A DNA stretch of 64,000 nt from Bradyrhizobium sp. ORS 278 (GTDB lineage: Bacteria > Pseudomonadota > Alphaproteobacteria > Rhizobiales > Xanthobacteraceae): NCBI RefSeq assembly GCF_000026145.1, contig NC_009445.1, positions 6,354,501-6,418,500 of the forward strand, given 5' to 3'. Positions 53,622 through 63,111 of this stretch are shown here, piece by piece; position 1 is the stretch's first letter; every line of letters starts with the position of its first letter. The position numbers and the translations under genes were made by a program. The notes under the pieces are model-generated. The model was not told the DNA's origin and did not search any database. It saw nothing but the letters and a program-made list of their open reading frames with translations.

Positions 53622-54737
53622 ATGTTGTCTCTGCGGACCACCCCCACCAACGCAATGATGTCGAACAGGACGGATCGGGCCGCATCGCGCGCGCCGATAC
53701 GCGTCGCGACCGCGATTCTGGTCGCCGCGGCCGCTCTGATCAGCGTCGCGGCGTCAGCGCAGGCGCGCGACCTCACCGTCGTGTCGTGGGGCGGCAACTA
53801 CCAGGACGCGCAGCGCAAGATCTATTTCCAGCCGTTCGCCGCCAAGCTCGGCGCCACCGTGCTCGACGAGAGCTGGGATGGCGGCTACGGCGTGCTGCAG
53901 GCCAAGGTGAAGGCGGGCGTGCCGAACTGGGATGCGGTGCAGGTCGAGGCCGAGGAGCTCGAGCTCGGCTGCAGCGACGGCATCTATGAGAAGATCGACT
54001 GGAGCAAGCTCGGCGGCAAGGAGGGCTTCATTCCGGCCGGCGTCAGCGATTGCGGCGTCGGCGCGATCGTCTGGTCCACCGGCATGGCGTTCGACAGCGA
54101 CAAGATCAAGGATGGGCCGAAGACCTGGGCGGACTTCTGGGACACGACGAAGTTTCCCGGCAAGCGCGGCCTGCGCAAGGGCGCGAAATACACGCTGGAA
54201 TTCGCGCTGATGGCCGACGGCGTGCCGGCCGCCGACGTCTACAAGGTGCTGAAGACCAAGGAGGGTGTCGAGCGCGCCTTCAAGAAGCTCGACGCGCTCA
54301 AGGCCGACATCGTCTGGTGGGAAGCCGGCGCGCAGCCGCTGCAGCTGCTGTCGTCGGGCCAGGTTGCAATGACCTCGGTCTATAACGGCCGCATCACCGC
54401 CATCAACCGCACCGAGGGCAAGCATTTCGGCTTCGTTTTCCCGGGCAGCATCTATGCGGTCGACAGCTGGGTCGTGCTGAAGGGCTCGCCGAACAAGGAC
54501 GCCGCGATGGCCTTCATCGCCTTTGCGAGCCAGGCCGACAACCAGGCCAAGCTGCCGGAATACATCGCCTACGGCCTGCCGAACATCGCCGCCGCCAAGC
54601 TGGTGCCGGAGAAGTACGCCGCGGAGCTGCCGACCACGCCGGACAATCTCAAGCAGGCGATCGCGCTCGACGTCGGCTTCTGGACCGACAATTCCGAAGA
54701 GCTGTCGAAGCGCTTCAACGCCTGGCTGGCGCGCTGA
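53622..54737 (+). CDS. Polyamine-type ABC transporter substrate-binding protein
   Basis: 371 residues, SBP family 1 (PotD/PotF-like). Twin-basic leader and hydrophobic segment (about 28-48, ILVAAAALISVAASAQA), then RDLTVVSWGGNYQDAQRKIYF, AVQVEAEELELGCSDGIYEK and VDSWVVLKGSPNKDAAMAF. It captures spermidine, putrescine or a related cation in the periplasm. First gene of a four-gene operon. Start is uncertain, since ATG 53622 lacks a strong ribosome binding site. Confidence 0.88.
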   Translation: MLSLRTTPTNAMMSNRTDRAASRAPIRVATAILVAAAALISVAASAQARDLTVVSWGGNYQDAQRKIYFQPFAAKLGATVLDESWDGGYGVLQAKVKAGVPNWDAVQVEAEELELGCSDGIYEKIDWSKLGGKEGFIPAGVSDCGVGAIVWSTGMAFDSDKIKDGPKTWADFWDTTKFPGKRGLRKGAKYTLEFALMADGVPAADVYKVLKTKEGVERAFKKLDALKADIVWWEAGAQPLQLLSSGQVAMTSVYNGRITAINRTEGKHFGFVFPGSIYAVDSWVVLKGSPNKDAAMAFIAFASQADNQAKLPEYIAYGLPNIAAAKLVPEKYAAELPTTPDNLKQAIALDVGFWTDNSEELSKRFNAWLAR

Positions 54738-54788
54738 GGCCATCGCCGATCGGGCGCGCGATCCTTCGCGCGTCCGCCTTCCTCGTGC

Positions 54789-55922
54789 ATGAGTTCCGGC
54801 GCAATCGGCGCTGAAAAGCCAGCGTTCATGGACAGCCCCTTCATTTCGTTCCGGCAGGTGGTCAAGCGCTTCGGCCCGCTGACCGTCGTCGACCATCTCG
54901 ATCTCGACATCACCAGAGGCGAGTTCATCGCCCTGCTCGGCCCCTCCGGCTCCGGCAAGACCACGCTCTTGATGATGCTGGCCGGCTTCGAGCAGCCGAC
55001 CAGCGGCACGATCGAGGTCGGCGGCATCAGGGTCGACGGGCTGCCGCCGCACAAGCGCAACATGGGCGTGGTGTTCCAGAACTACGCGCTGTTTCCGCAT
55101 ATGAGCGTGCGCGACAACATCGCCTTTCCGCTGAAGATGCGGAACGCGCCGAAGACCGAGATTGCGACGCGCGTCGCGCGCGTGCTCGACATGGTGAAGC
55201 TGTCGGCGATGGCCGAGCGCAAGCCGGCCCAGCTCTCCGGCGGCCAGCAGCAGCGCGTGGCTCTGGCCCGCGCGCTGGTGTTCGAGCCACAGGTCGTGCT
55301 GATGGACGAGCCGCTCGGCGCGCTCGACAAGAAGCTGCGCGAGCAGATGCAGCTTGACATCCGCGACCTGCACCGCCGGCTCGGCCTGACCATCGTGTTC
55401 GTCACCCATGACCAGGACGAGGCGCTGACGATGTCCGACCGCATCGCCGTTTTCAACCACGGCAAGATCGAGCAGATCGGCACGCCGCGCGAAATCTATG
55501 AATTGCCGCGCACGCCGTTCGTCGCCGAGTTCATCGGCGAGACCAATCTGCTGACCTGCAAGGTCGATGATCAGGCCGGCGACGCGATGCGACTGACGAC
55601 GGACTCCGGACTCTCCTTGTCGGCGCATGCCGGCACGGAACGGATCGACGGCGGCAAGGTGCGGGTCTCGATCCGCCCCGAGGCGATCCATATCAATGAT
55701 CACGCCGCGGCCACGGCAAATCGTATGACCGCGCGCATCCTCGACGCCGTCTATTTCGGCGATCACATGCGACTCGTCGCTGCTGTGGGCGAGCAGCGGC
55801 TGATCATCAAGGGCGACCGGACGAGCGAGGCGGCGGAGGTCGGCCGCGACGTCTCGCTGTCGTTCGCCGCGTCGGATGTCTGGGTGGTGGGATCATGCGG
55901 CCAGACATCAGCCAGCGCCTGA
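54789..55922 (+). CDS. Polyamine-type ABC transporter ATPase
   Basis: 377 residues: Walker A GPSGSGKTT, Q-loop VFQNYALFPHMSV, signature LSGGQQQR, Walker B LMDEPLGALD, His-switch VTHDQDEA, then a C-terminal TOBE domain (about 280-370) as in PotA. A second ATG at 54828 (MDSPFISF) is a possible start. It overlaps the next permease gene by 28 bases. Confidence 0.93.
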   Translation: MSSGAIGAEKPAFMDSPFISFRQVVKRFGPLTVVDHLDLDITRGEFIALLGPSGSGKTTLLMMLAGFEQPTSGTIEVGGIRVDGLPPHKRNMGVVFQNYALFPHMSVRDNIAFPLKMRNAPKTEIATRVARVLDMVKLSAMAERKPAQLSGGQQQRVALARALVFEPQVVLMDEPLGALDKKLREQMQLDIRDLHRRLGLTIVFVTHDQDEALTMSDRIAVFNHGKIEQIGTPREIYELPRTPFVAEFIGETNLLTCKVDDQAGDAMRLTTDSGLSLSAHAGTERIDGGKVRVSIRPEAIHINDHAAATANRMTARILDAVYFGDHMRLVAAVGEQRLIIKGDRTSEAAEVGRDVSLSFAASDVWVVGSCGQTSASA

Positions 55923-57067
55923 AGGCCGCCCTGCTGCTCGCGCCGCTGCTGGCGTTCATGCTGTCCTTCTTCGTCGTGCCGCTGGTGACGATGATGAAAT
56001 CGGCCGTGTCCGATCCCGTCGCGACCGAGGCGCTGCCGCGCACCGCGCGCGCATTGTCCGACTGGGACCGCAGCGGCACGCCGCCGGCGACGGCACAGGC
56101 CGCCCTCGCCGATGACATCCGCGCGCTCCGGAACGACGAGCAGTTCGGCGATCTCGTCCGCCGCCTCAACAGCGCGCAGTCCGGCTTCCGTAGCCTGCTC
56201 GGCAAGACCCGCCGCGCGCTCGACGGCGCGGGTACGGTTGACCTCGCAAACATCGACTCGCGCTGGACCGAGACCTCGTATTGGGTGACCATCGGCGAGG
56301 CCGTCGCCTCGCCCTGGACCGACAAGAACCTGCTCGCCGCCGTCGATCTGGAGCGCAATTCTGCGGGCAACGTCGCGGCGATGCCGGAGGGCGCGTCGGC
56401 CAACCGCCTGATCATGATCCGGACGTTCGTGACGTCGGCGCTGGTGACGCTCGCCTGCATCCTGATCGGCCTGCCCTATGCGATGGTCGCAGCGTCCGTC
56501 GAGGGCTGGCGCCGGCAGGTGCTGCTCGGCGCCGTGCTGCTGCCGCTGTGGACCTCGCTCCTGGTGCGCACCGCGGCCTGGTATGTCGTGCTGCAGGACA
56601 ACGGGCTAATCAACGCCACGCTGAGGGGACTCGGCCTGACCTCAGGACCGGTGCCGCTGATGTTCAACCGGCTTGGCGTCGTCATCGCGATGACCCATGT
56701 GCTGCTGCCGTTCATGGTGCTGCCGATCTTCAGCGTGCTGATCGCGATCCCGCGCAATTTGATGCCGGCGGCGGCCTCGCTCGGCGCGCATCCCTTGCGC
56801 GCCTTCCTTCATGTGCTGCTGCCGCTGTCGATGCGCGGCGTCGTCTCCGGAGCGCTGCTCGTGTTCATGGCCGCCCTCGGCTACTACATCACGCCGGCGC
56901 TGATCGGCGGCGCCAATGACCAGATGATCTCGTCTGTCATCGCCTATTACGCGACCGGGGCGGCGAACTGGGGCATGGCCGGCGCGCTCGGCCTGGTGCT
57001 TTTGGTGATGACCATCCTGCTCTACGCCATCTATATGCGCCTGACGGTCGAGGAGCAGCGCGCATGA
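55895..57067 (+). CDS. Polyamine-type ABC transporter permease (PotB-like) with a large first loop
   Basis: 390 residues, about 100 longer than PotB. After TM1 (LLLAPLLAFMLSFFVVPLVTMM) comes a roughly 130-residue hydrophilic stretch before TM2, with RTARALSDWDRSG and DDIRALRNDEQFGDLVRRL. Then the usual five helices and the loop AAASLGAHPLRAFLHVLLP. The inserted segment should lie in the periplasm and might interact with the binding protein. Confidence 0.9.
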   Translation: MRPDISQRLKAALLLAPLLAFMLSFFVVPLVTMMKSAVSDPVATEALPRTARALSDWDRSGTPPATAQAALADDIRALRNDEQFGDLVRRLNSAQSGFRSLLGKTRRALDGAGTVDLANIDSRWTETSYWVTIGEAVASPWTDKNLLAAVDLERNSAGNVAAMPEGASANRLIMIRTFVTSALVTLACILIGLPYAMVAASVEGWRRQVLLGAVLLPLWTSLLVRTAAWYVVLQDNGLINATLRGLGLTSGPVPLMFNRLGVVIAMTHVLLPFMVLPIFSVLIAIPRNLMPAAASLGAHPLRAFLHVLLPLSMRGVVSGALLVFMAALGYYITPALIGGANDQMISSVIAYYATGAANWGMAGALGLVLLVMTILLYAIYMRLTVEEQRA

Positions 57068-57843
57068 GGCCGCTGCCGATCCTCAAAGCGGTGTTCGCCG
57101 CGCTCGCCGTGGTGTTTCTGCTCGGCCCGCTGGTGGCCGTGCTGCCGCTGTCGCTGACCGACAGCGTCTTTCTCAACTATCCCATTCCCGGCTATTCGAC
57201 GCGCTGGTTCCGCGAGCTCGTCACCGCCGACTCCTGGCGCCTCTCCATCGTCAACAGCCTGCTGATCGGCGCGGGCACCACGGCGCTCGCGACGCTGCTC
57301 GGCACCCTCGCCGCGCTCGGCCTGCGCGGCAAGCGCGCCTCGCTGCTGTTCTCCACGCTTCGCACAATCTTCCTGCTGCCGATGGTCGTGCCGGCGGTCG
57401 TGCTCGGCGTCGGCATGCAGCTGATGTTCGCGCGCTACGGCCTCACCAACACCTATCTCGGCGTCATCATCGCCCACACCGTCGTGGCCGTGCCGTTCGT
57501 GCTGGTCAACGTCTCCTCGGCGCTGCAGGGCGTCGATATCCGATTGGAACAGGCTGCCGCCAGCCTCGGCGCCGGGCCGGCGACCGTGTTGTTCTCGGTC
57601 ACTCTACCGATCGCCCTGCCCGGGATCATCTCCGGCGCGCTATTCGCCTTCGCCACCTCGCTCGACGAGGTCGTGCTGACCCTGTTCGTCGCTGGCCCCA
57701 ACCAGCGCACTTTGGCGCGGCAGATGTTCGCCACCATCCGCGAGAACATCAGCCCGGCGATCGTCTCGGCGGCGGCCGTGTTCATCGTCGGCACCATTGC
57801 GCTGTCGCTCGCAATGCTGGCGATCCGGCGGCGCATGGCGTGA
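57064..57843 (+). CDS. Polyamine-type ABC transporter permease (PotC-like)
   Basis: 259 residues, six TM helices, permease loop EQAAASLGAGPATVLFSVTLP. Starts inside the stop of the previous gene (ATGA), so the two permeases are made in step. It ends the operon; a palindromic repeat follows 38 bases later. Confidence 0.92.
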   Translation: MRPLPILKAVFAALAVVFLLGPLVAVLPLSLTDSVFLNYPIPGYSTRWFRELVTADSWRLSIVNSLLIGAGTTALATLLGTLAALGLRGKRASLLFSTLRTIFLLPMVVPAVVLGVGMQLMFARYGLTNTYLGVIIAHTVVAVPFVLVNVSSALQGVDIRLEQAAASLGAGPATVLFSVTLPIALPGIISGALFAFATSLDEVVLTLFVAGPNQRTLARQMFATIRENISPAIVSAAAVFIVGTIALSLAMLAIRRRMA

Positions 57844-57880
57844 GCGAGGCTGCGAGGACGTCTGCCGATTGGGTTACTCG

Positions 57881-57962
57881 TCATGCCCGGGCTTGTCCCG
57901 GGCATCCACGTGGTGCTTCGCGAGCGGTGCGACGTGGATGGCCGGGACAAGCCCGGCCATGA
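57881..57962. repeat. Palindromic repeat, TCATGCCCGGGC family, copy 2
   Basis: TCATGCCCGGGCTTGTCCCG at the left is answered by GCCGGGACAAGCCCGGCCATGA at the right; shares CCCGGGCATCCACGT and ACGTGGATGGCCGGGACAAG with the copy at 53305. Confidence 0.8.
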
Positions 57963-58014
57963 CCACGGAAAGAGGCAGGGCTGCGACGTCGATCGTCGCG
58001 CAGATCGCTCCGAC

Positions 58015-58914
58015 CTATCCCACCTTCACATATTTCCGCCAGTCGTGCTCTTCCTTGAACCCGAGCACCCCGCGCGCCTTGCGGTTCGACAGCGGCGCCT
58101 CGCGCTCGCCGAGCTCGCGGGTGACGGGCACGTTCGGACAATAACGCCGGAGCAATTCGCGGGTCGGGATGTTGGCGGTCACCGTGTCATTCACCGCGTT
58201 GAACACCTGGAAGCCGAGCCCGTCCTTCTGAATCGCCAGATGCACGATCTCGCCGAGGTCGCGCGCGTCGATGTAGGACCACGCATTGCGCTTGCGTGAC
58301 GGCGGGTCGGCGAGGAAGCGCGGAAACATGTCGTATTCATGCGGCTCGATGACGTTGCCGATCCGCAAACAATAGATGTCGATGCCGTAGCGCATCGCGA
58401 ACGCGCGGGCGGTCTTCTCGTTCACGACCTTCGACAGCCCGTAGGAATCCATGGGGTCGATGTCGTAATCCTCCTCGAGCGGAAAGCTGTGGAAGTCCTT
58501 GTCGCCCTCGGCAAAGCACACGCCGTAAGTCGTCTCGCTGGAGGCGATGATGATCTTGCGCACGCCGAGCTTCGCGGCCGCCTCGATCACGTTGTAGGTC
58601 GAGATCGTGTTGACCCGGAAGGTCTCGTTGTCGGGCGCGATCAGCACGCGCGGGATCGCCGCGAAATGGACGACCGCGTCCGGCGCCTGCGCCGGCCGGC
58701 CGGCGTTGAAACCGCCAAAACCGTAATGCGTCGTCAGCGCATTGAACGCCTGCCCGCTGTCGGAGAGGTCGGCGATCAGCGTGCTGATGCCGGGATGATC
58801 GAACGGCTTGAGATCCACATTGAGCAACTGATAACCCTTGCTCTGCAGATGCGGCAGCACATGCCTGCCGGCCTTGCCCGTCCCCCCGGTGAACACTACG
58901 CGCTTGACTGTCAT
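58015..58914 (-). CDS. NAD-dependent epimerase/dehydratase, uronate-dehydrogenase-like
   Basis: 299 residues, extended SDR. NAD loop FTGGTGKAGRHV (residues 8-19), catalytic serine and tyrosine in IIASSETTYGV and DSYGLSKVVNEKTA, SYIDARDLGEIVHLAIQ later. The pattern resembles uronate dehydrogenases and nucleotide-sugar epimerases; the lack of sugar-metabolism neighbours leaves the substrate open. It converges on the polyamine operon. Confidence 0.8.
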   Translation of the reverse strand: MTVKRVVFTGGTGKAGRHVLPHLQSKGYQLLNVDLKPFDHPGISTLIADLSDSGQAFNALTTHYGFGGFNAGRPAQAPDAVVHFAAIPRVLIAPDNETFRVNTISTYNVIEAAAKLGVRKIIIASSETTYGVCFAEGDKDFHSFPLEEDYDIDPMDSYGLSKVVNEKTARAFAMRYGIDIYCLRIGNVIEPHEYDMFPRFLADPPSRKRNAWSYIDARDLGEIVHLAIQKDGLGFQVFNAVNDTVTANIPTRELLRRYCPNVPVTRELGEREAPLSNRKARGVLGFKEEHDWRKYVKVG

Positions 58915-59236
58915 TGTTGTTGTGATCCTTCTGACTGCGTCGGGTCGGTTCTATCAGCTTCGCTCATGGCCGATCCATAGGAACCTCCGAAGCGACCTCC
59001 GGAGCAAGCAGCTCAAAACGTTCCGATGGATGGATTGGACCACGGCTTCCGAGCCTCGGTGGGCTCAAGGCCAGACCAGCCACGCATCGTCATCAGTCCA
59101 CGTCCTGCGGCCGTCGCATGTTGGCGGGCCATGATTTTTCGCGGCGCTCCCGTAGCCTTGTTCCCGAATTCGTGATAGGTAATTCGGTGTGGTATACGCA
59201 AGCGGGGGCTGCGGCCGCCCGGGAAAGGACGTTGTC
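58915..59236. other. Divergent gap without a recognised gene
   Basis: 322 bases between the epimerase and secreted-protein genes. Contains the ribosome binding site of the latter (AAAGGA near 59224). Otherwise no repeat or ORF is convincing. Confidence 0.45.
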
Positions 59237-59803
59237 ATGAGAAAGTCGTTAAGCGTCGTCGTGCCCTCAGCCGTCGCTGGGTTGGCAGCCGTGTTGCTGT
59301 GCGGCCCGGCAGCATCACAGATCGCACCCGCCACCTCGATTCCGAGCGTCACGGTCGACGCACCGAAGCTGGCGAAGCCGCATCGGCCGCATGAGGCGGC
59401 GGGCCCGTCGACCGCGCGCAGGGTCGCGTCGACCGCTGCGCCGAAGGCTGACGCGGACTTCACGCCCTTGGGCGCCGAGATGAGGATGTCGGCCCAGACG
59501 GCGGCGATCCAGGGCAAGTTCATTCAGCTCGAGAAGTCCGCCTCGAGCTGCGATGGTGGCTGCGAAACCAGCTTCCCGACCGGCAACAAGCCCTGGGTCG
59601 GATGCAACGCGTCCGACCATGAATTCCAGAAGATGGACACGCAGTGCACGGACACGCTCACCTACACCGACTATGCGGATTGCCACGACACCAAGCGCTT
59701 CCTTGGCTGGGATCGCAACAAGGTCTGGTGGCATTGCACGAGCCTGATGGCCGGGGGCAAGTTCAAGGTCGCCGACATCAGGCGGTCGAAAAGCTCGCGC
59801 TAG
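59237..59803 (+). CDS. Secreted cysteine-containing protein of unknown function
   Basis: 188 residues from ATG 59237. Signal peptide ends near AASQ; a proline/alanine-rich linker (about 30-75) leads to a compact C-terminal domain with seven cysteines (SSCDGGCETSF, WVGCNAS, TQCTDTL, YADCHD, WWHCTS), which suggests disulfides in the periplasm. No family recognised. Confidence 0.7.
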   Translation: MRKSLSVVVPSAVAGLAAVLLCGPAASQIAPATSIPSVTVDAPKLAKPHRPHEAAGPSTARRVASTAAPKADADFTPLGAEMRMSAQTAAIQGKFIQLEKSASSCDGGCETSFPTGNKPWVGCNASDHEFQKMDTQCTDTLTYTDYADCHDTKRFLGWDRNKVWWHCTSLMAGGKFKVADIRRSKSSR

Positions 59804-59985
59804 TTGCGACCACGCGGACCATGTCGACTCCTCGCCTCATCTGAGGTGAAGCCATCGCGGCCTGCGCGTCTGCAGGCCGCGACAAGACTGCCCGCCCTGT
59901 AAATGGCCTCTATCGCCTTGCCGGCGTGAACCTTTGCGCTCGCCCGACCGACTGACTTTGTATTGGGGCGAGATGGAGGTCGCGA

Positions 59986-60147
59986 ATGGCGGCTCTGGCC
60001 AAAGTTGTTTCAAAAGCCTTTTCTGACAGATCGGATCGCATTTCAGACGCGCTGCTCAAGCAGCTCCTGCTGTTGCTGGCCGCCGGCTTGTTCGTCGTTG
60101 CAATGACGATGACCTACGGCGTCGACCTCAGTCCCGGCTTTTTCTGA
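59986..60147 (+). CDS. Small single-TM membrane protein, 53 residues
   Basis: A 54-codon frame from ATG 59986 to TGA 60145-60147, with GGAGGT seven bases upstream. The product has a charged amphipathic N-terminus (SKAFSDRSDRISDALLKQ) and one TM helix (LLLLLAAGLFVVAMTMTYG). Too short for ordinary ORF lists; the near-perfect Shine-Dalgarno and clean topology support it. Function unknown. Confidence 0.65.
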   Translation: MAALAKVVSKAFSDRSDRISDALLKQLLLLLAAGLFVVAMTMTYGVDLSPGFF

Positions 60148-60216
60148 GCGGGGGGCGTCGCAGTTCGACCGAGCCCGCTGGACTATCTGCCATATCGGCT
60201 CTGTCGCAGCAGGCCG

Positions 60217-61368
60217 TCAGCGAGGCCCCTCGATAAGCTCCGTCGGCAGAACGAAGTTGGCCAGCAGATCGAACGTCGCCTGCCCCTGCCGCGCGCTGCC
60301 ATAGAGGCCCTGGGTGACCATCATCACGAGTTGTTCGGCTGGAGCGATGACCAATCGCTGCCCGCCCAGGCCCTGACCGGCGATCCACGTGACCGCTCGC
60401 TCGTTGACGAGCGAGCGGCCGATCCACCATTGATAGCCATAAAAGAACAGGCCACCGAACATGTTCGTCGCCTGAAGCCGGGGCCTGATCGATTCGGCGA
60501 TCCACGCGGAGGGGAGGATACGGCGCCCCTGCCACTCGCCGCCGTCAAGAATCAGCTGCCCTATCTTTGCGGCATCGCGCGGACGCAGGCGCAGCCCGGA
60601 GGCCTTGGCCAGATGGCCGTTGCGATAGTCCTTCCACTGCCAATCGGTGATCCCGAGCGGTTTGAAGAGCACCTCGTCGGCGAACACGTCGATCCGTTTC
60701 CCGGACGCTTTTTCGATGACCTTGCCGAGGAGCTCGGTCCCCCCGCCATTGTAGGTGAAGAACGTGCCCGGCTCGAAAACGAACGGCTTCTGCATCACGT
60801 AACGCAGCGGGTCCGAATCATTCACCAGATGCCATTCGTCATTCTTGTCGTCCCACGGCAGGTTTTCATTCCATTGCAGGCCGGACGACATCTTGATCAG
60901 ATGCCGCAGCGTGATCCTGTCCCAGCCAGCTGCCTTCACATCCGAATAGTCCGGGACGTATTTGGTGACGGGCTCGTCGAGGCTTTCGATCAGCTTGCGA
61001 TCAAGCGCGATCCCCACTAGGAGCGACACGACGCTCTTCGTGATCGAGCGCAGGTCGTGCATCGTCGTGGCCTTGAATTCGTAGCGCCCTGAATCACCGC
61101 CCCAAGGTTCATCGTAGCCTGCGAAATACTGCTCGAACACCAGCTTGCCGCGGCGGACGATCACCACGCCATGAACGTTCGCATTCGTCACCCTGAGCCG
61201 CTCGGCGATCGCGCACAGACGCGCCCCATCGAGGCCCACCTCGTCCGGCCTCGCGATCGTCCAGCCGTCGTCCAGGGCCGCTGGCGTGCCGCAATCCGCC
61301 TGCTCGGCGCGAGACGGGAGCGGATTGAACGCGAGCAATGCTGCCAGCGCAACAATCTGGAGTCGCAT
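60217..61368 (-). CDS. Exported beta-lactamase-fold serine hydrolase
   Basis: 383 residues, class C beta-lactamase / DD-peptidase / esterase superfamily. Signal peptide to SRAEQ. The nucleophile motif SITK (in LRSITKSVVSLLVG), the second-motif tyrosine in FTYNGGGTEL, and a conserved GYQWW then GQGLGGQRLVI near the end are seen. Family members include 6-aminohexanoate-dimer hydrolase and esterases; a true beta-lactamase is unlikely. ATG 61368 has GGAG eight bases upstream. Confidence 0.85.
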   Translation of the reverse strand: MRLQIVALAALLAFNPLPSRAEQADCGTPAALDDGWTIARPDEVGLDGARLCAIAERLRVTNANVHGVVIVRRGKLVFEQYFAGYDEPWGGDSGRYEFKATTMHDLRSITKSVVSLLVGIALDRKLIESLDEPVTKYVPDYSDVKAAGWDRITLRHLIKMSSGLQWNENLPWDDKNDEWHLVNDSDPLRYVMQKPFVFEPGTFFTYNGGGTELLGKVIEKASGKRIDVFADEVLFKPLGITDWQWKDYRNGHLAKASGLRLRPRDAAKIGQLILDGGEWQGRRILPSAWIAESIRPRLQATNMFGGLFFYGYQWWIGRSLVNERAVTWIAGQGLGGQRLVIAPAEQLVMMVTQGLYGSARQGQATFDLLANFVLPTELIEGPR

Positions 61369-61707
61369 GCGGTTTGCTCCATTCCTGGCAAGATGGGACA
61401 GTTCTGACTTGGCCGAGACACTACACCAAAATGGTCTCGAGCGAGACGTTGCGTCCAGACGTTTGCGCCCCCGCACGCTCTGCGCAGTGATAGCCCGACT
61501 TCTCACCGGTCAGAAGCGACCGTCCGCCATGCGACGACTTATTTCCGGGCACCCTCAATAGGCAGACGTCGGCTGCGACGACTTCAGGGTTCGACATCAG
61601 TCAGAGACAGTGCTTGGTCCGATGATGGGCGACCCACGGTTGATCCCCAGAAGCAGACGTCCGATTGCCGCAGGCCGACGCGCCGATGATCCTCGTCAGG
61701 CCCCGCC
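61369..61707. other. Gap without a recognised gene
   Basis: 339 bases between two leftward genes. I see no ORF with a ribosome binding site, no repeat and no terminator here; the promoter of the hydrolase gene should lie at the left end. Confidence 0.45.
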
Positions 61708-63111
61708 CTATCGCCTGGAGGCGAGAGTTGGACCTGTTGTCCATGGCTGATCGGCGGCGCCGCTCTGCAGCGTCGCTCGCCTCTCGGCAACGGCGTGGTT
61801 GAACAACTCGAGCACCAGGCTGAATGCGCTCAGGTCGTCCTGGTCGATGGCGCCGTCGTCATAGCCCTTGAGAGTCTCGACGATGATCGCGTCGACCTCG
61901 CGTTGCCATGTCAGCAGATCCTGCTCAGACGCGGCATTGCGAACCTCGGACACCGCGGCGAGAACGCGGCTGCGGCGGCTGGTGTCGTCGTCCGGCTCAT
62001 CCCGATTCAGATAGCGGCGCAGCCATTCGGCGGCCGAACCGAGGCCGGAGAGAACGAGCAGGGCAAACCAGAAGTAGTCGCTGTATTTGTCCAGAAAGGT
62101 TCGCTCGGTGCCGTTGATCACCGCCGCGGCGCCGCGATGCACGGATGGTTCGGTCTCCTTCTCGGTATCGGGCTTCGCGATGTGGGCGGCGCCGGCGAGA
62201 CCTTGCGTGATCGTGTCGCGGACCGCGAAGAGCTGCCGGAAGAAGGCCGCCGCCCTGGCTTCCGACAATTCCTTCTTGGCCAGAATCAGATGGTTCACGC
62301 TGATCGTGTCGACCTTGTCCTCCGGCCAGGCCGGTTTCGCGCTGAAGACGCTGGCCGGAATTTCCTCCGCCTCGTAGCGCGGGTGCTTCAGCGCAATGGC
62401 TTCGGAGGCATCGATGGGAAGGAACGTCGGAGCTCCGCGCGCCCGGGCGGTCGCGGCGATGGCATCCGCCGTGATCTTGCTGTCGAGCGGACCGACGGCG
62501 AGATACGCGTCGAGGGTCGGGTCTTGCGCAAGCTTGTCGATCTCGTCCGTCCCGAATTGCGCCGTGGCGACCTTGTCTGGCGCCACGCCTGAGCCCTCGA
62601 GAATGGCCTGGAGGACGGCGACGTTCGCGCCCGTCTTGCCGACGATGCCGACCTTGTGACCAGCCAGTTGGGCAATCTCTCCGATCTTGCCGTTGGCCTT
62701 CTTCCGGGGCTCGTCGCCACGACGTCCCGAAGACGACCACAGCACGACATAGTTCTTTCGCAGCACCGCCAGTGTCTGCGCGTCGGGCGGCATGCTGAGA
62801 TCGCCGCGGCCGATGGCGAGGTCGGTCTTGTCCGAAGTCAGCAGGGCAAGAGATTCGGCGGCCCCCGCGGTCGTGACCGGAGAGAGCCTGACGGTCCTGC
62901 TTTCCTCGGCGAAGGCGTCGGCCATCGCCTGCACCACCCGGTGGTCGTCGCTTCCGGCCGGTCCAACGGCGATCCGGAGAGTATCCGGCTGCAACACGTA
63001 GAACAGCCCGGCCGCAGCAGCGCCAAAGGCGATAAATCCCAGAGCCAGCACGATCAGCAGCCTGCGCTGGCGACCGTCGTGAGCACTCCTGACGGAATCG
63101 GGCGGTGACAT
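61708..63111 (-). CDS. TAXI-type solute-binding protein anchored at both ends
   Basis: 467 residues. A TM helix at about 17-40 (LLIVLALGFIAFGAAAAGLFYVL) precedes a TAXI (TRAP-associated extracytoplasmic immunogenic) binding domain (about 44-330; LRIAVGPAGSDDHRVVQAMADAF, KVGIVGKTGANVAVLQAIL). Near 365-385 a second TM helix (FWFALLVLSGLGSAAEWL) is followed by an 80-residue charged cytoplasmic tail. No TRAP membrane subunits are adjacent. ATG 63111 follows AGAGGGG. Confidence 0.85.
   Translation of the reverse strand: MSPPDSVRSAHDGRQRRLLIVLALGFIAFGAAAAGLFYVLQPDTLRIAVGPAGSDDHRVVQAMADAFAEESRTVRLSPVTTAGAAESLALLTSDKTDLAIGRGDLSMPPDAQTLAVLRKNYVVLWSSSGRRGDEPRKKANGKIGEIAQLAGHKVGIVGKTGANVAVLQAILEGSGVAPDKVATAQFGTDEIDKLAQDPTLDAYLAVGPLDSKITADAIAATARARGAPTFLPIDASEAIALKHPRYEAEEIPASVFSAKPAWPEDKVDTISVNHLILAKKELSEARAAAFFRQLFAVRDTITQGLAGAAHIAKPDTEKETEPSVHRGAAAVINGTERTFLDKYSDYFWFALLVLSGLGSAAEWLRRYLNRDEPDDDTSRRSRVLAAVSEVRNAASEQDLLTWQREVDAIIVETLKGYDDGAIDQDDLSAFSLVLELFNHAVAERRATLQSGAADQPWTTGPTLASRR

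Noticed and set aside
60217..61368. Antibiotic-resistance class C beta-lactamase
   Set aside because: The second motif reads YNG and the C-terminal KTG motif is not seen; the sequence fits the broader serine-hydrolase/esterase group better.
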